This document shows, one piece after another, positions 1 to 4,892 of a stretch of DNA of 5,049 nt. The notes beneath the pieces are model-generated. The model worked only from the letters and a program-made list of their open reading frames with translations, did not search any database and was not told where the DNA came from. The stretch comes from Candidatus Bipolaricaulota bacterium (lineage in GTDB: Bacteria > Bipolaricaulota > Bipolaricaulia > RBG-16-55-9), in NCBI GenBank assembly GCA_018609825.1, contig JAHEOA010000010.1, positions 1 to 5,049 of the forward strand. Direction: 5' to 3'. The translations under genes and the position numbers were made by a program. Position 1 is the first letter of the stretch, and every line of letters starts with the position of its first letter.

Positions 1-204
1 AAGACGAAACAGAACCTCGGCATCGCGTTTGCGTTTAATGGAATCGGCGTCCCGGCGGCGGCCACCGGGTTGGTCCATCCGATCTTCGCCATGATCGCCA
101 TGCTGGCAAGCGTGACAGCGGTGCTGGCGAACAGCTTCGGCGGACGGCTCTTGACCACCCGGTTTGCCCGCCCTACGAGCGCTGACGCTATGACCCTCAG
201 CTGA
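1..204 (+). CDS. C-terminal end of a heavy-metal translocating P1B-type ATPase (CopA-like), 5' truncated by window edge
   Basis: Frame 1 is open from the first base to a TGA at 202-204, giving 67 residues. It begins KTKQNLGIAFAFNGIGVP, which matches the membrane segment 7 signature of Cu+ ATPases (N-x6-[YF]N-x4-P). A second hydrophobic helix follows (HPIFAMIAMLASVTAV) and then a short polar tail, as at the C-terminus of P1B pumps. These enzymes use ATP to export soft metal ions, usually Cu(I), across the cytoplasmic membrane. Compared with classical CopA, the usual Tyr of the YN pair is Phe, and the helix 8 motif MxxSS reads MLASV, so the metal specificity is not certain. The phosphorylation (DKTG) and CPC motifs lie outside the window. 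A CsoR-type repressor nearby favours copper. The family call is firm and the substrate is inferred. Confidence 0.9.
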   Translation, partial: KTKQNLGIAFAFNGIGVPAAATGLVHPIFAMIAMLASVTAVLANSFGGRLLTTRFARPTSADAMTLS

Positions 205-220
205 AGCTCTGGATCATCCT

Positions 221-607
221 TTACGTTGACGGCTGGCTCGTTCCTCCCAACGCAACAACTCCGCCGATCAGGCCGAGGATGCTCGCTAAGAAGCCCCCCA
301 TGCCGACCAACAGGTTGAGCGCGGAGGCGACCAAGATCACCACGCCCCAGGACGCGGCGGTGGCGGGGCGCGCGTAGAGGCCGACCGCGCCGACCAGGAC
401 CGCGAGGCCGGTCACGATGCCCAGCCACCCCCAGCCGATCCCCATGGCACCATGACCGCCCATCCAGCCCCCGCCCATCATGCCGCCGAGGCCGCCCCAA
501 GAGGGCGCCCAGCCGACCATGACGACGCTCATCGCCACCATCCAGATGCCGGCGATCAGCGAGAGGACGAAGGCAGCGGTCACGGTTCCGGGCGAGGCAT
601 CACTCAT
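221..607 (-). CDS. Small polytopic membrane protein with Gly/Met/Trp/His-rich loop, function unknown
   Basis: This is a 128-residue protein starting MSDASPGTVT. The start is the ATG at 605-607, preceded by AAAGGAG (614-620) with a six-base gap. The same frame stays open further upstream, but that part runs into the preceding gene and is not membrane-like. There are three to four hydrophobic segments: about 9-33, 58-78, 86-105 and 104-122. Between the first two lies a loop (34-61) made almost entirely of Gly, Met, Trp and His, with M43, M44, M49, H52 and M55. Such Met/His clusters can bind Cu(I) or Ag(I), which would fit the neighbours, but they may equally be low-complexity membrane packing. 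I do not recognise a named family. It is the last gene of the minus-strand block, 74 bases after the CcdA-like gene, and ends 16 bases from the convergent ATPase gene. Confidence 0.8.
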   Translation of the reverse strand: MSDASPGTVTAAFVLSLIAGIWMVAMSVVMVGWAPSWGGLGGMMGGGWMGGHGAMGIGWGWLGIVTGLAVLVGAVGLYARPATAASWGVVILVASALNLLVGMGGFLASILGLIGGVVALGGTSQPST

Positions 608-613
608 GCTTGA

Positions 614-620
614 CTCCTTT
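614..620 (-). promoter_or_regulatory. Ribosome binding site AAAGGAG deciding the start at 607
   Basis: Minus-strand AAAGGAG lies six bases before the ATG at 605-607. It supports the short 128-residue product over the longer open frame that runs upstream through the neighbouring gene. Confidence 0.75.
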
Positions 621-625
621 CTTGC

Positions 626-679
626 GACTCCAATGCCCATGCGCATTCGGAGAAACGCTGTGTGGACGCCATTGGAGTC
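626..679. repeat. Perfect 10-bp inverted repeat in the gap between two cluster genes
   Basis: GACTCCAATG (626-635) and its exact reverse complement CATTGGAGTC (670-679) flank a 34-base spacer. The spacer itself contains the palindrome ATGCGCAT (639-646). On the minus-strand transcript the stem would begin three bases after the stop codon of the CcdA-like gene and end just before the ribosome binding site of the next gene. No U-run follows, so a standard intrinsic terminator is unlikely. An mRNA processing or stabilising stem, an attenuator, or a protein-binding site are alternatives. Confidence 0.6.
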
Positions 680-681
680 CA

Positions 682-1920
682 TTATACGAAACCGACAAGA
701 ATGACGGCACCGAGCGCGATCATGATCGCGCCGGTCGCCAACTTGACTGTCCGCTTGTTCTGGGCCTGCCAGCGCGCAAGCGTTCCGACGGTCCGTCGGT
801 TGCCCAGCCCCAACAGCAGCACGATCAGCGGGGCGACGAACATGACGTTGTAGACCAGCAGATAGCCGATTCCGTTCAAGTAGTTGCCCTGGTCGGCCAA
901 CAGCCCCAGAATCGCGACGTAGATGCCCCCGCTGCAGGGGAACGTGCACAGGCCAACAAGCAGTCCCGCCACGGCGACCGCCGGCAGTGTCGCCCGCTTG
1001 AGCCAGGCGTGGATCTTCTCGTGTCCGACCGTGGGGACGCTGAGCGAGGGTCCCCGGCCGTACCAGAAGAAGTCCTTGACGTTGATCAGGCCGAGGGCGA
1101 TCAACAGCCACGCGCCGACTTGGGCTAACAGATGCGGCGTCCCGGAGATGACGATCGCACTCATCAGGCCCAGGCCGATCGCGACGTAGACCAGGAAGAC
1201 CATCGCGATGTAGACCCCGCCCATCAGCAGCATGTCGCTCCGCGCACGCTGGAGCGTGAACAGGAACGCGATGAAGAACAGCAGCACGGCGATGGCGCAG
1301 GGGTTGACCCCGTCGAGCAGGCCGGCGCTCAAGACGATCGGCAGCAGCGTTCCGGCATTGCGTGTCGGCCCGCCGGTCGCCTCGTCGGCGAACTCATCTT
1401 GATGATCGGCAAACCAGTCGAGGTAAGTGGTGATCGGCGTTGAGATGTCATAGCTCCGGATGGGTCCCCGAAAGGCCCAGGCCTTGTAGGTCGTCGGTTG
1501 ATCACCCATCTCCGGCATCTCGTCCTGATAGACCAGCATCCGGTCATAGGGCGGATCGCTCGCGGCCATCAACGTCCGAATCGTCTCGACCGGAATGTGG
1601 CCGGCCAAGACGAGCCGATCGCCGACGAAGGCCATCAGGTGCGATTGGAGTCCGATCGGGATGTCCAGATCGCGGATCCGTTCGTTCATCTGCGGTCGGT
1701 TGGATCGGTCGTTGATGTAGTCGCGCAAGGCCATGTCAGTGACGCCGAACGCCGCCAGCGTCGGGGTCAACGTCTCACGGACGTAGACCTCGCAACTGGC
1801 ACAGGCCGCGTTGTAGTAGACGATGACGGCCGGCCCGCTCTCCTGAGCGGCCGTGCCGATGGAAGATCCGAGGATCAGGAGGAGGGCGACCAGTCCCCAT
1901 TGGAACGTCCGCCGGATCAT
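682..1920 (-). CDS. Thioredoxin-like domain fused to CcdA/DsbD-type transmembrane thiol electron carrier
   Basis: This is a 412-residue protein with two parts. Residues 1-25 are a signal or anchor segment (MIRRTFQWGLVALLLILGSS). Residues about 30-180 form a thioredoxin-like region with a CASC motif (C40, C43) after a beta strand (AVIVYYNAA). Residues about 190-412 are a six-helix CcdA/DsbD-type membrane domain with the family motifs NPCAIAVLLFF (C208) and CTFPCSGGIY (C325, C329). C208 and C329 are the expected redox pair. Known CcdA/DsbD domains move electrons from cytoplasmic thioredoxin to extracytoplasmic thiol proteins, so the N-terminal domain is probably the outer-face acceptor. The ATG at 1918-1920 overlaps the TGA of the upstream DUF1573 gene by four bases (ATGA), with GGAG eight bases upstream, so the two are likely translationally coupled. 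The natural target (cytochrome c, the DUF1573 proteins or metal proteins) is inferred only. Confidence 0.9.
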   Translation of the reverse strand: MIRRTFQWGLVALLLILGSSIGTAAQESGPAVIVYYNAACASCEVYVRETLTPTLAAFGVTDMALRDYINDRSNRPQMNERIRDLDIPIGLQSHLMAFVGDRLVLAGHIPVETIRTLMAASDPPYDRMLVYQDEMPEMGDQPTTYKAWAFRGPIRSYDISTPITTYLDWFADHQDEFADEATGGPTRNAGTLLPIVLSAGLLDGVNPCAIAVLLFFIAFLFTLQRARSDMLLMGGVYIAMVFLVYVAIGLGLMSAIVISGTPHLLAQVGAWLLIALGLINVKDFFWYGRGPSLSVPTVGHEKIHAWLKRATLPAVAVAGLLVGLCTFPCSGGIYVAILGLLADQGNYLNGIGYLLVYNVMFVAPLIVLLLGLGNRRTVGTLARWQAQNKRTVKLATGAIMIALGAVILVGFV

Positions 1921-2378
1921 GGCGTCTGCTCCACGGACCGGACGCGCCCGCGCAGTTCGACCTCGACCTCGGGATCGTCGGGGTCGTTGCTCTGCAGGTA
2001 GACGACGCGGACGATGGCGGACCCGGAGAGATCGGTGCCCATGGCCTGCGGATCGAAGGTGACGCGCAGCATCGTCGCGTCGCCCGGTCCGAGCGCCTTC
2101 GCGTCGACCTCGGCGGTCGTGCAGCCACACGAGGTGCTGATCCGCCCGATCTCCAACCGCCGGCCGCCGTCGTTGCGCACCGCGAACTGATGCGTGACGA
2201 CCTCCGTCGGGTCGATGGCACCGAACTCATACAGGGACGGCGTGATCGCAATCTGCGGGGGTTTTGGCGCCGCAGACTGGAGATAACCGTAGCCGGCCAG
2301 CCCGACCAGGGCGAGCGTCACGACAAGCAGCAGAAGACCGCGTCGGGAGCGGCTAGCGTCTGATTGATGAGTTGACAT
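1917..2378 (-). CDS. Membrane-anchored DUF1573 protein with CGC motif
   Basis: This is a 153-residue protein. A basic N-terminus (SRSRR) and one transmembrane helix (about 14-31) are followed by an outer-face domain. That domain carries the DUF1573 pattern: YEFGAI (50-55), HQFAVRNDG, then STSCGCTTAE with C84 and C86, GPGD, VTFDP and SNDPDDPEVEVELRG. DUF1573 is an Ig-like beta-sandwich fold of poorly known role. The CGC pair is its most conserved feature and could form a disulfide or bind a metal. The start ATG at 2376-2378 has AAAGGAG (2384-2390) five bases upstream, and the site overlaps the stop codon of the preceding DUF1573 gene. Its 3' end overlaps the CcdA-like gene by four bases, which suggests stoichiometric co-production. 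The family assignment is strong. A role as client or partner of the CcdA-thioredoxin protein is inferred. Confidence 0.9.
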   Translation of the reverse strand: MSTHQSDASRSRRGLLLLVVTLALVGLAGYGYLQSAAPKPPQIAITPSLYEFGAIDPTEVVTHQFAVRNDGGRRLEIGRISTSCGCTTAEVDAKALGPGDATMLRVTFDPQAMGTDLSGSAIVRVVYLQSNDPDDPEVEVELRGRVRSVEQTP

Positions 2379-2389
2379 GAAGGCTCCTT

Positions 2390-2965
2390 TCAGTCGGTCT
2401 GGTCGAGCTCGATGGTGGCGTCGAGGTACGGTTGATCCGGCGAATCGGTGTAGAGCCGGACGACGCGGGTGACGGGGCCGCGTAGGCCGGTATGAACGGT
2501 GGGATCGTAATCGACGCGCAACGTCGCCGTCCCCCCCACCCCGACGGTTGCCGACCAGTCGGTCGGCCAGGCCCCGTGCCCGCGCATCCCGAATGTCGGC
2601 CCGGCCACGCCGTCGACAACGAGCGCCGCCTCGGTGCACATGCACGAGGTCTCCATGTCATTGATGGTGATGGACTGATCCCCGCGATTGGACAGGGTGA
2701 ACTCCGTGGAGACGTTGCCGCCCGCCATGCTGACCTCACCCAGCGACCTCATCGCTGGCAAGACCGTGAGGGGGCCTGTGCTCGGGGATGAAGACGCTTG
2801 CGGCGTGTCGGTAAGTAGATAGGCAGCGATGCCCGCCACCAACAGGGCTGTCAACAGTCCCCATACCTTCGGATTGCCGAGCCACGCGGCGATTCCTGTT
2901 GTCGCGCGTCCTCGTTGACGTCGTGCTCGTTGATATGTCGTTCGAACGTGGCGTCGTCGGATCAT
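2390..2965 (-). CDS. Membrane-anchored DUF1573-type protein with CMC variant motif
   Basis: This is a 191-residue protein. It has a very basic cytoplasmic N-terminus (MIRRRHVRTTYQRARRQRGR), one transmembrane helix (about 34-51), a Ser/Thr/Pro linker and an outer-face DUF1573-like domain. Visible motifs are LGEVSM, FTLSNRGD, ETSCMCTEA (C108, C110), GMRGHGAW (M127, H130), LRVDYDP and YTDSPDQPYLDATIEL. In most DUF1573 proteins the cysteine motif reads CGC. Here the middle residue is Met, and an extra Met/His loop follows, which could supply soft-metal ligands. It is clearly not a recent duplicate of the next gene, since the anchors and loops differ. The start was taken as the ATG at 2963-2965. 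A TTG nine bases upstream is in frame but abuts the ribosome binding site. Eleven bases separate it from the second DUF1573 gene. Confidence 0.88.
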   Translation of the reverse strand: MIRRRHVRTTYQRARRQRGRATTGIAAWLGNPKVWGLLTALLVAGIAAYLLTDTPQASSSPSTGPLTVLPAMRSLGEVSMAGGNVSTEFTLSNRGDQSITINDMETSCMCTEAALVVDGVAGPTFGMRGHGAWPTDWSATVGVGGTATLRVDYDPTVHTGLRGPVTRVVRLYTDSPDQPYLDATIELDQTD

Positions 2966-2973
2966 TCCGTTCA

Positions 2974-2981
2974 ACCTCCTT
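2974..2981 (-). promoter_or_regulatory. Near-perfect Shine-Dalgarno AAGGAGGT deciding the start at 2965
   Basis: Minus-strand AAGGAGGT is a near-complete anti-16S match. It sits eight bases before the ATG at 2963-2965. It abuts or overlaps the in-frame TTG at 2972-2974, which rules that codon out as the likely start. Confidence 0.75.
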
Positions 2982-2994
2982 CGGGGCGAATCAC

Positions 2995-3014
2995 ACGGGA
3001 GCGAGCGATCCCGT
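2995..3014. repeat. Small inverted repeat in the 93-base leader of the first DUF1573 gene
   Basis: ACGGGA (2995-3000) and TCCCGT (3009-3014) are exact reverse complements around an eight-base loop. The stem lies in the 93-base gap between the small Cys-protein gene and the first DUF1573 gene. It has no adjacent T-run, so it does not look like a terminator. The minus strand just upstream contains TTGACG, which could be a -35, but no convincing -10 follows. This is a weak structural note only. Confidence 0.3.
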
Positions 3015-3058
3015 CAAAACTGCCGAATTGATCAGTGTTGGGATAAGGGAGGTCGAAC

Positions 3059-3358
3059 TCAGGAGGGCGGGCGCCACGGGAGGGCGGGAAACGCCCAGGC
3101 GGACATGGGGCTGACGGGCAAGATCCAGGCATGGTGCGGTTGCCCGCCGAGCGATGCCGGAGGCTCAGCCGACACGCTCAAGCCACAAAAGGTGCAGTCG
3201 GTCATGCCCGGTGAGCCGTTCACGCCGACCGCGCACCCGGCCTGGTCCGCGTTGACCGGACAGGCCGGCATGGGCAACAGCCCCATGGCGCCGCCGGTCA
3301 ACAGCAGGGCGACGCTGAGTGCGCCGATCAGGCTGAGCGGGACTATGCCTTGTGACAT
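3059..3358 (-). CDS. Small exported or membrane-anchored cysteine-containing protein, unknown function
   Basis: This is a 99-residue protein beginning MSQGIVPLSL. The N-terminal hydrophobic stretch (about 5-28) looks like a signal peptide or anchor. It is followed by four cysteines (C33, C42, C55, C58), the last two as DCTFC, and then a QPHHAW motif (H75, H76) and a Pro/Trp-rich tail. The layout recalls small predicted periplasmic metal-related proteins (for example the DUF2946 type, a hydrophobic leader plus a CxxC), but I cannot assign a family. The ATG at 3356-3358 was chosen over an adjacent TTG at 3359-3361; AGAAGG lies eight bases upstream. It is the first gene after the putative CsoR-like operator, so it would be the lead gene of the second block. 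The exported character and the Cys/His content are visible; metal binding is inferred. No named function is offered. Confidence 0.65.
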   Translation of the reverse strand: MSQGIVPLSLIGALSVALLLTGGAMGLLPMPACPVNADQAGCAVGVNGSPGMTDCTFCGLSVSAEPPASLGGQPHHAWILPVSPMSAWAFPALPWRPPS

Positions 3359-3376
3359 CAATACGCCCTTCTATGT

Positions 3377-3409
3377 CACCCCACCGGGGGTGGAGTCAGC
3401 CAGTATACT
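3377..3409 (-). promoter_or_regulatory. Putative CsoR-type operator with adjacent -10 (TATACT)
   Basis: CACCCC (3377-3382) and GGGGTG (3387-3392) form a perfect inverted repeat around four bases. The fuller string ACCCCACCGGGGGT resembles the C-tract/G-tract pseudo-palindromes bound by copper CsoR proteins, such as the Bacillus subtilis copZA site of the ACCCTACGGGGGT type. On the minus strand TATACT (3402-3407) lies just upstream, so transcription would start at or next to the palindrome, a suitable place for repression. No good -35 is visible. The site precedes the small Cys-protein gene, and a CsoR-family gene is in the same window. AGTATACT (3402-3409) is itself palindromic. Assignment to CsoR is inference. 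Confidence 0.5.
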
Positions 3410-3448
3410 CCGAGCGCCGCTGCGGGGCTATGACGTGGGTCATCGGGA

Positions 3449-3796
3449 TTATGCGTCGTCAGTCGCGCTGACCCAGACGCGCAAGCCCTCAGTGTCGACG
3501 ATGCGGACCGTCGCGCCCGGTCGGGGTGGGTCGGGATCGCGGGTGCGGGCGGTCCAGAGCTCGCCCCGATAGAGCACGCGGCCCTCGCGCCCGTTCCAAC
3601 TGCGCACCCGGACCGACTTGCCGTCCATCGCCTCGAAGCCGCTCTGCACCGGGATATGCATCGCTTGGGAGACCTTCCACCAGATTACAGCGGAGATCGC
3701 GAACAAGACGAGGTAAGTCGGTAGTGCAAGTTGAAAAGGCAGGATCGCGAACAGCCCCAGGCCGATCACCGGGATGCCGAGAATCACGTGACACAT
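3449..3796 (-). CDS. Short NfeD-like membrane protein with C-terminal OB-fold domain
   Basis: This is a 115-residue protein. Two hydrophobic segments (about 4-21 and 23-40) are followed by a soluble domain. That domain reads MDGKSVRVRSWNGREGRVLYRGELW, split by a basic/proline loop, and then PGATVRIVDTEGLRVWVSA. This is the pattern of the NfeD C-terminal OB-fold: G-x-V in the first strand, a glycine-rich turn, then PG-x-x-V-x-I/V and a final L-x-V strand. It lacks the ClpP-like protease domain of long NfeD proteins, so it is of the short form, which usually partners stomatin-like proteins in membrane microdomains. No stomatin gene is visible here. The ATG at 3794-3796 has AGGAG nine bases upstream, inside the end of the methyltransferase gene, whose stop is six bases away, so the two are probably coupled. 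Its link to metal stress is by position only. Confidence 0.75.
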   Translation of the reverse strand: MCHVILGIPVIGLGLFAILPFQLALPTYLVLFAISAVIWWKVSQAMHIPVQSGFEAMDGKSVRVRSWNGREGRVLYRGELWTARTRDPDPPRPGATVRIVDTEGLRVWVSATDDA

Positions 3797-3802
3797 GCAG
3801 GT

Positions 3803-4459
3803 TCACTCCTCTCGTTTGCGAACGACGATCAGTCGGACGATATCTTGCGCGCTCAGCGGATCCGCGGCCTCGATCCTCCAGTCAACGGTCCGGACGGTCT
3901 CCAGCGTCCGCCGGTTGATGTTGGCCCCGGTGAGACGGACGGCCAGCGGGTTAAACGCGTCGAAGGCGCGGTCCAACCACGCGGAACGGGGCCGCATATG
4001 CTCCAAGAGGACAGCTCGGCCGCCGGGGCGGAGCGCCCGTGCCACCTCGCGGAGCCCCAGTGCCGGATCGGGGACGGAGCAGAAGACGAACGTCGCCACA
4101 ACGGCATCGAAGGTCCCGTCCGCGAAGGCGAGCGCCTGGGCATCCATGGGGAAGAGCCTCACCTCGGTGCCCAATCGCTCAGCTCGTCGGCGGGCGCGCG
4201 CCAACATTCGTTCACTGATGTCGATCGCGGTGAGGCGGGCAGCCGGTGGATAGTAGGGAATGTTCTTTCCGGTGCCGACCCCCACTTCGAGGATATTCGC
4301 TCCCGCAGCGTCGTCGAGTTGCTCCCAGACCCGTCTGCGCCAGTCGCGAAAGAAGAGCCGCTCCATGCACCCCTCGTAGAGATCGTAGACGGGAGCGGCC
4401 CGGTCGTAGCGGGCGCGCACTCGATCGGTCTCTCGCGGATCGATCCCGGATTCGCTCAT
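3803..4459 (-). CDS. Class I SAM-dependent methyltransferase (UbiE/phospholipid methyltransferase-like)
   Basis: This is a 218-residue Rossmann-fold methyltransferase. The core begins at RARYDRAAPVYD. The SAM-binding motif I is LEVGVGTGKNIPYYPP (57-72), the acidic ribose-binding residue is D80 (AIDIS), motif II is MDAQALAF with D106 (105-112), FDAVVATFVFCSVPD follows, and LRPGG (143-147) is present. The variant GVGTGKNIPYY is typical of a clade related to UbiE/MenG and phosphatidylethanolamine methyltransferases. The three-cysteine set of arsenite methyltransferase is absent, so ArsM is unlikely. The substrate is unknown. The start is uncertain: ATG at 4457-4459 begins just before the conserved core, while in-frame ATGs at 4490-4492 and 4535-4537 would add 11 or 26 residues. 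None has a clear ribosome binding site. It lies between the YHS gene and the NfeD-like gene, and overlaps the latter's ribosome binding site. Confidence 0.88.
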   Translation of the reverse strand: MSESGIDPRETDRVRARYDRAAPVYDLYEGCMERLFFRDWRRRVWEQLDDAAGANILEVGVGTGKNIPYYPPAARLTAIDISERMLARARRRAERLGTEVRLFPMDAQALAFADGTFDAVVATFVFCSVPDPALGLREVARALRPGGRAVLLEHMRPRSAWLDRAFDAFNPLAVRLTGANINRRTLETVRTVDWRIEAADPLSAQDIVRLIVVRKREE

Positions 4460-4610
4460 CGGAGATCGCTGTTCAGTCAGTGTGGAGACCATTGTCGACA
4501 GATCGGCGCCGTGCAGCGGTTGGTCGAGTTCCGGCATTGGAGAGGAATGGGGAGAGCGCTGGGACCGGCGCCCTCCCCCTCGGGGCTGAAGGGGCCGAGG
4601 CTACCGCCCA

Positions 4611-4624
4611 CCGCACAAGTGCGG
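4611..4624. repeat. 14-bp palindrome in the leader between YHS and methyltransferase genes
   Basis: CCGCACAAGTGCGG consists of exact six-base arms around AA. It lies in the non-coding stretch 4460-4684 (225 bases if the short methyltransferase start is right). This stretch also holds CCTCGG/CCGAGG arms (4579-4600) and, on the minus strand, an AAAGGAG (4651-4657) with no ATG or GTG at a usable distance. The palindrome could be an operator or a small RNA stem. No T-run follows, so terminator function is not supported, and no clear promoter hexamers are seen. Confidence 0.35.
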
Positions 4625-4684
4625 GGGCTCTCGTATGCGCCAGTGCTCGGCTCCTTTCGATCGTTGATGTTGCTCGCCGGTAGA

Positions 4685-4861
4685 TTAAGGCCCCTTTCCA
4701 TCGGGCGCACTCCCCAGGTAGGCGTCGGGATCCTTCTCGAATGCCGCCTTGCAGCCGGGGGCGCAGAAGTAGTACGTCTGGCCCTGATACTCGGCCGTCG
4801 CGGCCGCTTGATCCGGATCGACCGCCATCTGGCAGACGGGGTCAATGGCGTGCTCGGCCAT
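4685..4861 (-). CDS. YHS-domain metal-binding protein
   Basis: This is a 58-residue protein that is almost entirely one YHS domain: DPVCQMAVDP (7-16), then AEYQGQTYYFCAPGCKAAFEKDPDAYL split across the family's two strands and zinc-knuckle-like turn, with cysteines C10, C33 and C37. YHS domains are short metal-binding modules commonly found within or beside copper and heavy-metal ATPases. A role as a cytoplasmic metal sensor, chaperone or buffer is inferred. The start is the ATG at 4859-4861, with AAAGGAG (4872-4878) ten bases upstream. An in-frame ATG at 4880-4882 overlaps that ribosome binding site and is not used. The gene follows the CsoR-family gene by 31 bases on the same strand, which fits one transcript and control by that repressor. 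Confidence 0.9.
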   Translation of the reverse strand: MAEHAIDPVCQMAVDPDQAAATAEYQGQTYYFCAPGCKAAFEKDPDAYLGSAPDGKGP

Positions 4862-4871
4862 GGAAGATCCG

Positions 4872-4878
4872 CTCCTTT
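4872..4878 (-). promoter_or_regulatory. Ribosome binding site AAAGGAG of the YHS gene
   Basis: Minus-strand AAAGGAG is ten bases before the ATG at 4859-4861. It is preceded by an ATG (4880-4882) that would place the ribosome site inside the coding region, so it fixes the shorter start. Confidence 0.65.
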
Positions 4879-4892
4879 GCATGTGTCGGGAT

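Noticed and set aside
205..220. Bidirectional terminator between the convergent ATPase and membrane-protein genes
   Set aside because: Only 16 bases separate the stop codons and I see no GC-rich stem followed by a T-run. Termination may occur inside the opposing genes.
626..679. Intrinsic terminator after the CcdA-like gene
   Set aside because: There is a long 34-base loop and no U-run after the stem on either strand.
608..1111. N-terminal extension of the 128-residue membrane protein
   Set aside because: The extension overlaps the CcdA-like coding region in another frame and has a low-complexity Arg-rich composition. A good ribosome binding site supports the start at 607.
1921..2130. N-terminal extension of the CcdA-like protein
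   Set aside because: It overlaps the DUF1573 gene, is Arg/Gly-rich, and would place the signal peptide internally. The ATGA overlap start at 1920 is better.
3105..3572. A 155-codon + strand frame over the small Cys protein and the operator
   Set aside because: It crosses the regulatory spacer and the end of the NfeD-like gene, lacks a signal or domain, and competes with a minus-strand frame that has a clear hydrophobic leader and ribosome site.
3803..4459. Arsenite methyltransferase (ArsM)
   Set aside because: The three conserved cysteines of ArsM are absent. Only C31 and C127 are present and they are not in ArsM contexts.
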